Notes: a model not told the origin generated them from the letters alone. Positions 26,641-36,572 are shown, numbered from the stretch's first letter. The stretch: 64,000 nt of DNA from an uncultured Gammaproteobacteria bacterium (GCA_958295465.1 OY282353.1:1612001-1676000); one strand, 5' to 3'. A program made the numbers and translations.

Positions 26641-27951
26641 ATGGCGGCGGGGGCACGGACCTTGCCGGCGCCGGGGCGGGGTGTCGCACACCCCGCCCTT
26701 GTTTTCGCGATTGCCGCTTCGCTGGCCACGGCGCTGCTCGTCTCCCTCGGCGGTGCCGCCTCGGCCCATTTCCTTCTCAACGTCAACATCCGGATCTTCC
26801 ACGTCGTCCACGAACCGGATCGGATCCGGCTGCTGGTCCGGCTGCCCATGCCCTGGCTCGTCGCCGACAAGCTCGGCCCGGAGACCGCCGCCGGCACGCG
26901 CACGCCGGCCCCCTATACGACCAACCGGATCGAAGACGGCAAGCTTGTGCATTACCTCGACGCCGACAGGTTCCGGCGCTTCCCCGAAGGGCTTGCCGGG
27001 ATTCTCGCCGGCGGATTGGTCCTGAAGGCCGGTGGGGAGACGCTCCGAGCGAACATCGGGCGCGTTCGCGCCTGGCCGGCCAGGAAGCAGGGACCGTTCG
27101 CGCAACTGGATGAAGCCGAAGCCGCACTCGCCGGGCCGGTCTACCCGGACGAGTTCGAGATCACGTACGTCGGCGACACGGTGGTGGACGCCGAGCTGAT
27201 CTACCCGACCCGCGGAAAGATCGCCGGCTATACGCTTCGAAGCACCCTGGACCCCGGCCTTCCCGAGCAGGAGGAAACCGCAAACCTGATCCTGGACCAC
27301 GCGACGGCGCCGCCTCTCGTCTTCCGCGTCCGTGGCCTGATGGCGGAGCCGATGGAAGTCTCACGCTCCGTCCTGAAAGCCGCCTGGACTTTCGTCAGGG
27401 AGGGGGTACGCCACATTCTCGAAGGCAAGGATCACGTGCTGTTCGTCCTCTGCCTGGTGCTGGGGGCGACGGCGGCAGGCGCTCTGGCGTGGCGGATCAC
27501 CGGGTTCACCATCGGCCACAGCGTCACCCTTTCCCTCGGATTCTTCGGCTACGTGCCGGAGGGGGCGTGGTTCATACCGCTGGTCGAAACCGGCATCGCC
27601 CTGTCGATCCTCTACGCCGCCGCCGTCGCGTTGGCAGCGGCCGGGCACCACGTGACGACCGTGATCACCGCGGTGCTCGGATTGCTCCACGGACTCGGCT
27701 TTTCCTTCGTCTTGAGGGAGATACTGAAACTCGACGCACCGAATCTTTGGCAGAGCCTGCTGGCCTTCAACGTGGGCATCGAAATCGGCCAGCTCCTGAT
27801 CGCTCTTGCGATCTGGCCGATCCTGGCGTTCATCGCGAAGAAATGGCCGGAACGGATCGCCCTCGTACGCTGGGCGGTGGCGCTGCCCTGCATCCTCATC
27901 GCCACGGTATGGACCGGCGAGCGGGCCATGCAGCTCTTCTCCAGCCTGTAG
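26641..27951 (+). CDS. HupE/UreJ-family membrane protein with large periplasmic domain
   Basis: The 436-residue protein has a signal-like segment to residue ~45 (LATALLVSLGGAASAHF) and a ~220-residue periplasmic beta-rich region. The HupE/UreJ_2 membrane domain follows, recognised by VREGVRHILEGKDHVLFVL, ITGFTIGHSVTLSLGF and LLHGLGFSFVL. Histidines in these helices suggest metal (Ni or Cu) transport or heme handling, but members of the two-domain type are uncharacterised. It is convergent with the selD fusion. Confidence 0.8.
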   Translation: MAAGARTLPAPGRGVAHPALVFAIAASLATALLVSLGGAASAHFLLNVNIRIFHVVHEPDRIRLLVRLPMPWLVADKLGPETAAGTRTPAPYTTNRIEDGKLVHYLDADRFRRFPEGLAGILAGGLVLKAGGETLRANIGRVRAWPARKQGPFAQLDEAEAALAGPVYPDEFEITYVGDTVVDAELIYPTRGKIAGYTLRSTLDPGLPEQEETANLILDHATAPPLVFRVRGLMAEPMEVSRSVLKAAWTFVREGVRHILEGKDHVLFVLCLVLGATAAGALAWRITGFTIGHSVTLSLGFFGYVPEGAWFIPLVETGIALSILYAAAVALAAAGHHVTTVITAVLGLLHGLGFSFVLREILKLDAPNLWQSLLAFNVGIEIGQLLIALAIWPILAFIAKKWPERIALVRWAVALPCILIATVWTGERAMQLFSSL

Positions 27952-28150
27952 TCATGCGGCCGGGCGTGCCGTCCGCGGAGCCTTTGCAAGCCGCGTCGCT
28001 TCGTCCACACCGCCGGCTCGCATCCGGGATCGCGGATGTCGCAGTGGCAAGCAGTGCGAGCCTGCGCGTTGCGAGGGGGGGCGAGCAGGAGACGCCGAGC
28101 CGCAGGGGCAGGTTTGCGCCGGAATCGCAGCCTGGATGTCGGCGTTGCAT

Positions 28151-30538
28151 TCAACCCACCAGCGTCACCGGCTCCGAGGCGTCGCTCCGCACCAGGACGC
28201 GCCCGATGAGCGCGGCGCGCGGATAGCCCAGCGCGCGCAGCTCCTCGACGCATGCTTCGGCCTCGCTTCCGGCCACGGAGGCGAGCAGGCCACCCGCGGT
28301 CTGCGGGTCGAAGAGCAGCGGCCAGCGCGGGTCGTCCGCGGCCTTCTCGTGATCCCGCACCGCACGGCGCAGGCGCAGGTTCTGCGGCTGCAGCGAGCTC
28401 GTGATGCCGGCGGCGACGGTGTCGAGGGCGCCGGCCAGGAAGGGGAGCGCGCCCAAGTCGAGCTCCACGTCGACCCCCACGTCGACCCCCACGTCGACCC
28501 CCACGTCGACCTCCGACGCGCGGATCATCTCCACCAGGTGGCCGAGCAGCCCGAAGCCGGTGACGTCGGTGCAGGCGCTCGCGCCGCGCCGGTGCAGGCA
28601 GCGCGCCCCGTCGTGGTTCGACTGCTGCATGACTTCGAGCGCGGCCGTGATCCACGCGCCGCGCGCCTTGTGCCGCATGTCTGCGGCGAAGAGGGCGCCG
28701 GTGCCCAGCGGCTTGGTGAGGATGAGCCGGTCGCCCGGGCGCATCCCGCCCTTGCGCAGGATCGTCCCGCGCTCGACGAGCCCGCTCACCGCGAAGCCGA
28801 GGGCAAGCTCCGCCCCCTCGCCCGTATGCCCGCCCACCAGCGCGGCCCCGGCCTCGCTCAGCACCTCCGTGGCGCCGGTCATCATCTGCGCCAGCGTGTC
28901 CTCGACCTTCGACTCGAGGCCGTAGGGCAAGGTCGCGATAGCCAGCGCGGTCTGCGGCTCGGCTCCCATCGCGAAGACGTCGCCCAGGCTGTGGTTCGCG
29001 GCGATGCGGCCGAACAGGTACGGATCGTCGATCATCGCCCGGAACGAATCGACGGTATGCACCATCACCTTGCCGGGCGGCGTCTCCACCACCGCCGCGT
29101 CGTCGGGGGCGTCGAGGCCGATGAGCACGTCGTCGCGCGCCACCGGCTCGACCCGGCTCATCACCCGCGCGAGCACCGTGGCCCCGACCTTCGCCCCGCA
29201 TCCGCCGCAACGCATCGCGACGGCCGAGAGCTCACGGATCGCGTCGTCGCCGGCGAGGCCGCTCGGCAGGTCGATCTTCGTGTCGTCGGCCATGTCCGGG
29301 AGATCGGCGAACTTGCGCATGAAGCGCCGGTCGATCAGGTCCTTCCACCGCCATACCCAATCGCCCTCGAACACCAGTGCACCGCCGCGGGTGGCGACGG
29401 CGTGCCTGCCGCCGGTACCGATGAGGCTCAGGTAGCGGCGCTGCGGGGTGAACGGCCTCGGCGGGAGGCCGCGCAGCGCGCGGCGGAGATTCTCCGCGAG
29501 CGGCGGACCCTGCCTGACCGCGAAGACCCCGGCCTTCTCGCGGGGATGCGCGAGCACCGCGGCGCAGTCCCCGGCCGCGAAGACGCCGGAATGGGAGGCC
29601 GATTCGAGGGTCGGATGTACCGCGACGAAGCCGTCCTGATCGGTGGCAAGGCCCGATTCGGCGAGCCATGCCTGCGTACCCGCCTGCGTGACCCAGAGCA
29701 CCTCGTCGAGCGCGTGCAGGGCGCCGCCGACGGTGTGCAGCACGCATGGAAATCCGGTCTCGGATACGGTTCCATCCCCGGCGCCGAGCTCCGTTCCCCC
29801 GGTGAGGCCGGCGGCGTGCAGCGCACCCGGTGTGACGCGATCGATCCACGCGTCGAGATGAACCCGCACGCCCTGCTCCGCCAGCACGCGGGCGAAGGCG
29901 GCGCGGACCCGGGGTGGGTTCCGGGGCAGTACCTCGGCTCCGGCCGCGAACAGATCGAAGCTCAACCGATCGGGGTCGCCCCCCGTCGCGCGCAGCCGGG
30001 TGCGCAGCCCGTGGCGCATCGCGAGCACCATCTCCACGCCGCCGGCGCCGGCCCCCACCACGCCGATCCGCACCGGGCGATCGGTGGCGAGCACCCGCTC
30101 GACGAGTGCGTTCCAGCGGGCGACGAAGTTGTCGATCGGCTTGACCGGCACCACCGCGTCTCCGGCGCCCGGCACGTCGCACACTCGCGGCGCCGAGCCG
30201 ACGTCGATGGAGAGCACGTCGTATGGCACCGGCGGCCGGTTGCGGCAGATCACCTTCCGCTCGACCGGATCGAGCCCGATGACCTCGCCATGGTAGAAGC
30301 GCGCGTTCGCGAAGCGCGCCAGCGGCCCCAGATCGATGTGGACGTCGTCGTGGGTATAGTGTCCGGCGACGTGTCCGGGGAGCATCCCCGAGTACGGGGT
30401 CTCCACGTCGCGGCTGATGAGGGTGATCCGCACGCCGGGCATCGGCTTCATCCCGAAACGCTTGAGCACGATGACGTGGCTGTGCCCGCCGCCGGCGAGC
30501 ACCAGATCCCTGATGACCGGAGTGGTGTCGGCTTTCAC
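28151..30538 (-). CDS. selD: Fused FAD-dependent dehydrogenase / selenide, water dikinase
   Basis: The 795-residue two-domain protein has an NDH-2-like pyridine nucleotide disulfide oxidoreductase at residues ~8-390 (DLVLAGGGHSHV FAD site, GVVGAGAGGVEM NAD site, GVFAAGDCAA). SelD follows at ~450-795 (AMRCGGCGAKVGATVL with the catalytic Cys and Lys, VHTVDSFRAMIDDPYLFG). SelD makes selenophosphate for selenocysteine and selenouridine. The active-site residue is Cys, not Sec. GTG 30538 follows GGGAGGA. A 12-bp repeat (GTCGACGTGGGG, ~4 copies) adds VDVGVDVGVDVG to SelD. Confidence 0.93.
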   Translation of the reverse strand: MKADTTPVIRDLVLAGGGHSHVIVLKRFGMKPMPGVRITLISRDVETPYSGMLPGHVAGHYTHDDVHIDLGPLARFANARFYHGEVIGLDPVERKVICRNRPPVPYDVLSIDVGSAPRVCDVPGAGDAVVPVKPIDNFVARWNALVERVLATDRPVRIGVVGAGAGGVEMVLAMRHGLRTRLRATGGDPDRLSFDLFAAGAEVLPRNPPRVRAAFARVLAEQGVRVHLDAWIDRVTPGALHAAGLTGGTELGAGDGTVSETGFPCVLHTVGGALHALDEVLWVTQAGTQAWLAESGLATDQDGFVAVHPTLESASHSGVFAAGDCAAVLAHPREKAGVFAVRQGPPLAENLRRALRGLPPRPFTPQRRYLSLIGTGGRHAVATRGGALVFEGDWVWRWKDLIDRRFMRKFADLPDMADDTKIDLPSGLAGDDAIRELSAVAMRCGGCGAKVGATVLARVMSRVEPVARDDVLIGLDAPDDAAVVETPPGKVMVHTVDSFRAMIDDPYLFGRIAANHSLGDVFAMGAEPQTALAIATLPYGLESKVEDTLAQMMTGATEVLSEAGAALVGGHTGEGAELALGFAVSGLVERGTILRKGGMRPGDRLILTKPLGTGALFAADMRHKARGAWITAALEVMQQSNHDGARCLHRRGASACTDVTGFGLLGHLVEMIRASEVDVGVDVGVDVGVDVELDLGALPFLAGALDTVAAGITSSLQPQNLRLRRAVRDHEKAADDPRWPLLFDPQTAGGLLASVAGSEAEACVEELRALGYPRAALIGRVLVRSDASEPVTLVG
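28459..28512. repeat. 12-bp tandem repeat inside selD
   Basis: About four copies of GTCGACCCCCAC (plus strand) give a Val-Asp-Val-Gly repeat between conserved SelD motifs. The unit is a multiple of three, so copy-number change keeps frame. Confidence 0.85.
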
Positions 30539-30724
30539 GGTATCCTCCCTGACCCCGACCCGGTCCAGTCCGTTCGGACGGGTGGCGCTGCCTCCGGTCG
30601 ATCGTACCGCGCGCCAGATTCCGCGCGATGGTGCGAGCGCCCCCCAGGACGAGCCGTTCCCAGGACAAGGCCCGCGGATCGGCAAGCGGGCGGACGCCGG
30701 TGCTTCCGGGATGGGGCGGAACCG

Positions 30725-32095
30725 CTACAGGGTTCGTTTCAACCCGGAGATCGCGGCAACGTAGCGCCGGACGATCTCGTCGCGGCGGACGTGGCGGCCG
30801 TCCCTGACGACGTGCCGTCCCGCGGACCACACGTCCGTCACCATCCGATCGCCGCCGGAGAAGACGAAGCCGTCGAGGAGCGTGTCGCCCGTCCTCCCCG
30901 CGAGATCCGGATCTTGTGCGTCCAGTGCGACCAGATCGGCGAGCCGCCCGCGTGACAGTGTTCCGCCGTCGCGCATCGCCGCCTGCGCTCCGCCGCGCGC
31001 CGCGCCCTCGAACAACGTCCGTCCCGTCGATGCCGGAGGCCGGGCCAGCACCGCCCGCGCGCGGTCGCGGAGGCGCTGGGAGTATTCGAGCGTTCTCAAC
31101 TCCTCGTTCAGCGAAATGCGGACGTTGGAATCCGTACCTACGCCGAACGTACCGCCCTGGGCCAGCCAGGCCGACGCCTCGAAGATCCCGTCGCCGAGGT
31201 TCGCCTCGGTGATCGGGCACAGGCCGGCCACCGCTCCGCTTCGCGCCAGTCCTTCCGTTTCCCGGGGGGTCATGTGGGTGGCATGGATCAGGCACCAGCG
31301 CCTGCCGACCTCGGCGTTCGCCAGGAGCCACTCCACCGGCCTCGCGCCGAGACAGGCTTCGACCTCCTCGACCTCCGCCACCTGCTCGGCGGCGTGCACG
31401 TGCAGCGGCGCGTCGGGTGCGAGGGCGGCGGCGAACGCGAGCCCCTCGGGGCTCACCGCCCTCAGCGAATGGGCCGCCACCCCGAGCCGGGCATCCGGGG
31501 CCAGCGCGCGCACCGCCGCGGCGGCGTCCTCGTGGAGCCGGGCGAAGCGATCCGGGTCGTTGCCGAAGCGCAACTGCGCGGGCTGAAGCGCCCGGCCGTC
31601 GCAGCCGCCGCGCTGGTAGAGCACGGGCAGCAGGGTCAGGCCGATGCCGGTCCGCGATGCCGCACCGGCGATGCGGTACGCAAGCTCGGCGAGGTTGTCG
31701 TACGGGGCGCCCCCGGGACGATGGTGGACGTAGTGGAACTCCGCCACCGCGGCGAAGCCCGCCTCGAGCATCTGCATCTGGGCGAAGGCGGCGATTGCTT
31801 CGATCTCCTCCGGGCCGATTCGGTCGAGGAAGCGGTACATCAGCTCCCGCCAGGTCCAGAAGCTGTCGCGCGGATCCGGCCCGCACCGCTCGGTCAGGCC
31901 GGCAAGGGCGCGCTGGAAGGCGTGGCTGTGCAGGTTGGCGGGCGCGGGCAGGAGCACGTCCACCCGTTGCGCACCGGGATCGGGACCCGAATCCGCATCC
32001 ACCGCGGCGACCTGCCCGTTCGCATCGATCGCCACGCGCACGTCGCGCCGCCACCCCTCGTCCGTCAGCGCCTGCTCCGCCCAGAGTGTCTCCAT
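30725..32095 (-). CDS. hutF: Formimidoylglutamate deiminase
   Basis: The 456-residue amidohydrolase converts N-formimino-glutamate to N-formylglutamate in the five-step histidine pathway. Metal ligands are seen in NLHSHAFQRAL, AHSLRAVSPEGL, LHVHAAEQVAEVEEVEACLG, LIHATHM and GTDSNVRISL. The start at 32095 (METLWAEQAL) is preferred to one three codons upstream. It is divergent from hutI, with 224 bp between the starts, so a shared control region is likely. hutH, hutU and hutG are not in the window. Confidence 0.93.
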   Translation of the reverse strand: METLWAEQALTDEGWRRDVRVAIDANGQVAAVDADSGPDPGAQRVDVLLPAPANLHSHAFQRALAGLTERCGPDPRDSFWTWRELMYRFLDRIGPEEIEAIAAFAQMQMLEAGFAAVAEFHYVHHRPGGAPYDNLAELAYRIAGAASRTGIGLTLLPVLYQRGGCDGRALQPAQLRFGNDPDRFARLHEDAAAAVRALAPDARLGVAAHSLRAVSPEGLAFAAALAPDAPLHVHAAEQVAEVEEVEACLGARPVEWLLANAEVGRRWCLIHATHMTPRETEGLARSGAVAGLCPITEANLGDGIFEASAWLAQGGTFGVGTDSNVRISLNEELRTLEYSQRLRDRARAVLARPPASTGRTLFEGAARGGAQAAMRDGGTLSRGRLADLVALDAQDPDLAGRTGDTLLDGFVFSGGDRMVTDVWSAGRHVVRDGRHVRRDEIVRRYVAAISGLKRTL

Positions 32096-32319
32096 TGCGC
32101 CCATCGCCGTTGACCGTCGAGAATCCGGGCATTCTATCGTCCGGTCGAGTATTGAACGCGGCCACGACGAGGGGGAGGCCGGCGATTCCCGCCAACGTCC
32201 CGGACACGGTCGCGTAGCTGGGGTTTCGCAGCCAGCTCTGTCGTCTGGGCGCCTGGTCGAGGTGATTCAATGGACACATTCGGGGTTTGGCGGAAATTAC
32301 TGCAAGAGGAGGCCAGCGG

Positions 32320-33537
32320 ATGCGCCGGGAACTGTTGACCAACGGGACGCTGGCCACCATGGAGCACGGAGGGCAGGCTTACGGCCTGGTTCCGGGGGGC
32401 GCGGTGGCGCTGGACGGCGGGCGCATCGCCTGGTGCGGGCCGGCCGATGCGCTACCCGGCGACCATGCCGGCTGGCCCCGCCGCGATCTGGAAGGACGCC
32501 TCGTCACCCCCGCGCCGATCGACTGCCATACCCACATCGTCCACGGGGGCGACCGCGCCGCGGAGTTCGAGATGCGGCTTCAGGGCGCGACCTACGAGGA
32601 CGTGGCCCGCGCCGGCGGAGGCATCGTCTCCACCGTCCGCGCCACCCGCGAAGCGACGCAGGACGCGCTGCTCGCCGGTGCCCTGGTCCGGGTCGATGCC
32701 CTGATCGCCGAGGGGGTCTCGGCCGTCGAAGTGAAGTCGGGCTACGGCCTCGACGTCGAGACCGAGCTTCGCATGCTGCGTACCGCGCGCCTGATCGCGC
32801 TCGAACGCCCGGTGCGGGTGCGGACCAGCTTCCTGGGCGCCCACGCCGTCCCGCCGGAATACGAAGGCCGGTCCGACGCCTACATCGACGAGGTCTGCCT
32901 GCCCGCGCTGGAGGCGGCCCATGCCGAGGGGCTCGTGGATGCGGTGGACGGGTTCTGCGAGGGCATCGGCTTCTCCCCGGAGCAGATCGCCCGCGTGTTC
33001 GAGCGCGCCCGCGCGCTGGGGCTGCCGGTGAAGCTGCACGCGGAGCAGCTCTCGAACTTCGGTGGCGCCCGCCTCGCGGCCGGGTTCGGCGCGCTGTCGG
33101 CCGATCACCTGGAACATGCCGGGGAGGCGGACGTTCGCGCGCTCGCCGGGGCGGGGACCGTCGCGGTGCTGCTGCCCGGCGCCTTCTATACCCTGCACGA
33201 GACGAGGCGCCCGCCGGTGGAGGCGTTCCGCAGGCACGGCGTGCCGATGGCGTTGGCGACCGACTGCAACCCGGGCTCCTCGCCGCTCACCTCGCTCCTG
33301 CTGGCGATGAACATGGCCTGCACCCTGCTCGGCCTGACCCCGGAGGAAGCGCTCGCCGGCGCCACCCGGGAGGCGGCGCGCGCACTCGGGCTCGACGACA
33401 CCGGCCGGATCGCCGCGGGGCTCCGGGCCGATCTCGCGATATGGAACGTGGCGCACCCGGCGGAGCTGTCCTACCGGATCGGATTCAATCCGCTCGCTGA
33501 ACGGGTGTTCCGTGACAAGAATGGGCGCCGGGGGTGA
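32320..33537 (+). CDS. hutI: Imidazolonepropionase
   Basis: The 405-residue amidohydrolase hydrolyses imidazolone-5-propionate to formiminoglutamate, the substrate of HutF. Motifs are [41 protein letters not shown] and [23 protein letters not shown] lies before ATG 32320, which excludes the longer upstream frame. Together with divergent hutF it indicates the HutF/HutG variant of histidine degradation. Confidence 0.95.
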   Translation: MRRELLTNGTLATMEHGGQAYGLVPGGAVALDGGRIAWCGPADALPGDHAGWPRRDLEGRLVTPAPIDCHTHIVHGGDRAAEFEMRLQGATYEDVARAGGGIVSTVRATREATQDALLAGALVRVDALIAEGVSAVEVKSGYGLDVETELRMLRTARLIALERPVRVRTSFLGAHAVPPEYEGRSDAYIDEVCLPALEAAHAEGLVDAVDGFCEGIGFSPEQIARVFERARALGLPVKLHAEQLSNFGGARLAAGFGALSADHLEHAGEADVRALAGAGTVAVLLPGAFYTLHETRRPPVEAFRRHGVPMALATDCNPGSSPLTSLLLAMNMACTLLGLTPEEALAGATREAARALGLDDTGRIAAGLRADLAIWNVAHPAELSYRIGFNPLAERVFRDKNGRRG

Positions 33538-33929
33538 GATCGCGGGGCCGGCCCCGATCTCGATGACCTCCCTCCTGCCGATTCTGTGATACGAGTGGGC
33601 GTCTGGGGTGAGAGTGCGGGGCGGCAGGTGGCTCGCTCGTCCCCGGACGGCCGGAGGACGGTTTTCCCCTCGGATGCGGCGCCGGTACGAGGTCTTCGGC
33701 GACGAGCGGTTCGAGCGTTCGGCGGGGCCGTCCAACCGCCACTTGTACAACCTGCGCCGGTCCACGGCCTGCCAGCGCCGGCGGATCGTCCCCGGACGTG
33801 GCGGCATGGAGGAGCGCGCGCCGGTCCGGGGCCGGTGTATGGTGCGGTATCCGTATACGAGCCGGCATCGGGTACGCGAGCCGGCGCCGGTCCATGGGCC
33901 ATCCGAACCGACATTCAAGGAGCCTCGCC
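33538..33929. other. Intergenic region with integrase debris
   Basis: Apart from the integrase fragment at 33674 no gene is seen. The last 30 bp contain CAAGGAG, the ribosome-binding site of the DUF1223 gene. Confidence 0.5.
33674..33795 (+). pseudogene. IS481-like integrase, middle fragment
   Basis: One frame reads RRRYEVFGDERFERSAGPSN and then RHLYNLRRSTACQRRR. This matches the segment between the N-terminal HTH and the catalytic core of the integrase family whose N-terminus is at 7332. Both ends are missing. The fragment is too short for activity. Confidence 0.6.
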
Positions 33930-34673
33930 ATGCTTCGCCACCTCGCCGTTCTGTCTCTCGCCCTCGCGGCGCCGGTCCTGGCATCGGCCCAGAGCGCCGA
34001 CGTCCGGGGTCCGGCCTCGCGGGTCGCTCTGATCGAGCTGTTCACCTCGGAGGGGTGCAGTAGCTGCCCGCCGGCCGAGAAGTGGGTCAACGGCCTTGAA
34101 GACCGCTCCGATCTCTGGACCCGCGTGGTGCCGGTCGCGTTTCACGTGGACTATTGGGATTACATCGGGTGGCCGGATCGTTTCGCCACGCGCGAGCACT
34201 CGCTCCGCCAGCGGGCGTACCGGGAGGTGGGCCATACCCGCGGGATCTACACCCCCGGCTTCGTGGTCGGGGGCCGGGAATGGCGCGGCTGGTTCCGGAA
34301 CCCGACCCTCGACCTTTCCCCGGACGCCGACGTCGGATCGATCTCGGTGGACGTTCGCGACGGCCGTTTCGCGGCGCGCTTCGAGCCCGCCTTCGAGGTC
34401 CCCGAATCGCTGGAGCTGCACGTGGCGCGGCTCGGGTTCGATCTCTCCACCGAGGTCCGGGCCGGCGAGAACCACGGCCGCCGGCTCGAGCACGACTTCG
34501 TGGTGCTGGGATGGAGCCGGCACCGGATGAGCGGCGGCGGTTCCGGCTACGAGGCGTCAGGGGTGCTCCCCGCGGCCTCGAATCCGGCGCCCCGCGAGGC
34601 GGTCGCGGTATGGGTGAGCGTCCCCGGAGATCCGTTTCCCATCCAGGCCGCGGGCAACTGGCTCGGGGACTGA
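33930..34673 (+). CDS. DUF1223 thioredoxin-fold protein, exported
   Basis: The 247-residue protein has a signal peptide (LRHLAVLSLALAAPVLASAQS). The DUF1223 core is LIELFTSEGCSSCPPAEKW, with a C-x-x-C pair, then VVPVAFHVDYWDYIGWPDRF and TRGIYTPGFVVGGREW. The family has a thioredoxin-like fold and is presumed periplasmic; the biochemical role is not established. AAGGAG precedes ATG 33930. Confidence 0.88.
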   Translation: MLRHLAVLSLALAAPVLASAQSADVRGPASRVALIELFTSEGCSSCPPAEKWVNGLEDRSDLWTRVVPVAFHVDYWDYIGWPDRFATREHSLRQRAYREVGHTRGIYTPGFVVGGREWRGWFRNPTLDLSPDADVGSISVDVRDGRFAARFEPAFEVPESLELHVARLGFDLSTEVRAGENHGRRLEHDFVVLGWSRHRMSGGGSGYEASGVLPAASNPAPREAVAVWVSVPGDPFPIQAAGNWLGD

Positions 34674-34999
34674 AGTTCCCGCGCGGCGGTGGGCCGCCGA
34701 GCCGCCCGCCGGCGTGGCCGGGCCCGTGCGGCAATTCCTGCCGGCCCGGCAACGTCCATTGAATGGCCACGACCAAGCGCTCGGAGGGCAGGGAAGGCCG
34801 CGAAATTCCGATGACACGATTGTGCGGGAATTACCGGAGCCCGCCCGCTTTCAACCTCGAACCCGCGCCCGCCGGGCCGCCAAGCCGCCGGCCACGGCGC
34901 ATCGCGGCTTCACATTCGTTCTTCGAATCTTCGGCACCACCAGCACGCCGTCCGTGCCGCTCACGACGGCGCATCGCACCTTCACACTCGTCCATCGAA
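34674..34999. repeat. Intergenic region with two ~36-bp direct repeats at a gene 3' end
   Basis: The segments ACGGCGCATCGCGGCTTCAC...TTCTTCGAATC (~34896) and ACGGCGCATCGCACCTTCAC...CATCGAATC (~34971) are direct repeats ~75 bp apart. The second abuts the 3' end of the next gene (minus strand), so the arrangement resembles the junction duplications seen elsewhere. No gene is recognised in the rest. Confidence 0.7.
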
Positions 35000-35884
35000 T
35001 CAATCCTCTTCCGGACGATCGGGCGTGTCGCGTACGAAGGGGTAGATGCGCGTGATGTCCGCGTTCGGCCGATGCGCTTCGAGCCGCCGCCAGACCTCGA
35101 AAACCGCCGGGCTGACGGGGCGGGACGCGCCGACCGCCTCCGCCGCGTCGCGATAGAGCCCGAGATCCTTGTTGAACTGGGTGCTGGAGAAGCCGGCGTC
35201 CCAGGTTCCGGTCAGGACCCGGTTCGGGAACTTGTCGGAGGTCGCGGTGTTGCGCCCGCTCGATGCGTTCACCACGTCGAGGATCATGCCCATGTCGAGG
35301 CCCTGCGCGACCCCGAACGCGACCGCTTCGGCGGTCGCGGCCATCGCGGTGCCGGAGAGGAAGTTGTTGAGCACCTTCATCGCCTGGCCCTGGCCGGGAC
35401 GGCTGCCGACCCGGAACACATGGCCGGCGACGGACTCGAACACCGGCCTCAGCCGGTCGAACGTCGCCTCCGGACCCGAGTACATGATCGCCAGGGTCGC
35501 GTTCACCGCCCCGCTCACGCCGCCCGAGATCGGCGCATCCACGTACTCCACGCCGTGCTCTGCGAGCAGCCCATGCACGCGCCGGGCCGCCCCGGTCCCG
35601 ATCGTCGAATGATCCACGACGAGCCGCGTCCTGCGCTCCGGCGCCCCGGCGATCTCGCGCGCGATCGACTCCGACGTCCGGCCGTTCGGCACGCACAGGT
35701 GGATCACCTCCACCCTGCCCGCCAGTGCAGCGTTCGATGCGGCGAGCTTCGCCCCCCGAGGCGCCCGCGCCTGGGTGCCCGCCGCGTCGTACACGACGAC
35801 GTCCCGCCCCGACTTCACGAGGTTTGTCACCATCGGCCGGCCCATGTTGCCGAGGCCGACGAATCCGATCTCAGTCGCCGCCAC
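35000..35884 (-). CDS. 3-hydroxyisobutyrate dehydrogenase-family oxidoreductase
   Basis: The 294-residue NAD(P)-dependent beta-hydroxyacid dehydrogenase has the N-terminal Rossmann motif GFVGLGNMGRPM, substrate loop DAPISGGVSGA and the catalytic-lysine helix GQAMKVLNNFLSG. Candidate substrates include 3-hydroxyisobutyrate, tartronate semialdehyde and related C3/C4 hydroxyacids. Its first codons overlap the end of the upstream decarboxylase gene by 14 bp, so they are cotranscribed. Confidence 0.88.
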   Translation of the reverse strand: MAATEIGFVGLGNMGRPMVTNLVKSGRDVVVYDAAGTQARAPRGAKLAASNAALAGRVEVIHLCVPNGRTSESIAREIAGAPERRTRLVVDHSTIGTGAARRVHGLLAEHGVEYVDAPISGGVSGAVNATLAIMYSGPEATFDRLRPVFESVAGHVFRVGSRPGQGQAMKVLNNFLSGTAMAATAEAVAFGVAQGLDMGMILDVVNASSGRNTATSDKFPNRVLTGTWDAGFSSTQFNKDLGLYRDAAEAVGASRPVSPAVFEVWRRLEAHRPNADITRIYPFVRDTPDRPEED

Positions 35885-36257
35885 CGTCCATCTCGTCGAG
35901 CACGCGACGCGCGATCCGGAAGCTCTCCACCCCAGCGGGGATCCCGCAGTAGATCGCGATCTGGTGCAGCACGTCCTTCAGCTCGTCGCGGGTGACGCCG
36001 TTCCTGATCGCGCCGCGGAAATGCAGCTCGAATTCATGGCTGCGGCCAAGCGCCGCGAGCATCCCGAGGTTCAGGATGCTGCGCTGCTTGCGGTCGAGAT
36101 GGGGACTGCCCCAGACCTCACCCCAGCAATACTCCGTGACGAGGTTCTGGAACTCGCGATTGAAGTCGGTCGCGCCCTGTACCGCCTTGCTGACGTACTC
36201 GTCTCCGAGCACCTCGGCGCGTATCTTCAGCCCGGTTTCGTAGCGTTCTCTATTCAT
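35871..36257 (-). CDS. Carboxymuconolactone decarboxylase family protein
   Basis: The 128-residue protein begins MNRERYETGLKIRAEVLGDEYV and has the PcaC-like core EYCWGEVWGSPHLDRKQRSIL and GVTRDELKDVLHQIAIYCG. PcaC decarboxylates 4-carboxymuconolactone in protocatechuate degradation, but many small members are peroxidase-like; without other pca genes the specific reaction is uncertain. It is translated just before the dehydrogenase with overlapping ends. Confidence 0.85.
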   Translation of the reverse strand: MNRERYETGLKIRAEVLGDEYVSKAVQGATDFNREFQNLVTEYCWGEVWGSPHLDRKQRSILNLGMLAALGRSHEFELHFRGAIRNGVTRDELKDVLHQIAIYCGIPAGVESFRIARRVLDEMDGGGD

Positions 36258-36572
36258 GGATGCGGCTCTCTCCGGTTGGTGCGAACGGCGGCGGCGCCGG
36301 CCGGGTCGGGAGATTGCCGGTCGCCGATGGTCGCCACACGAGGTTGGGAGGGGCAGGATTCCGACCGTGCGATGGCGAGTCAAGACCCGCGATGCTCGGG
36401 TCGCACCTCGATCGTCTCGTTCGAGCCGGGTCGGTCCGGGCGTAGTCGGCCGGTCAGGACTTTCACTGCCGGGTCGCATGGAAGGTTTCCGCCGTGTCCT
36501 TCCCTCTGCATGTCACCCCCCTTCACCAAGCTTTGCCCGGCGCAACAGCACATTGTCGTCGACCAGACGCCG
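36258..36572. other. No gene recognised
   Basis: 315 bp between the decarboxylase start and the 3' end of the BREX operon, both minus strand. No credible reading frame. It should hold the decarboxylase promoter and a BREX terminator, but no clear hairpin was found. Confidence 0.4.

Noticed and set aside
27806-30955. 1049-codon plus-strand frame opposite selD
   Set aside because: A high-GC shadow of a well-supported gene on the other strand; composition is His/Arg/Asp-rich and no family pattern is seen.
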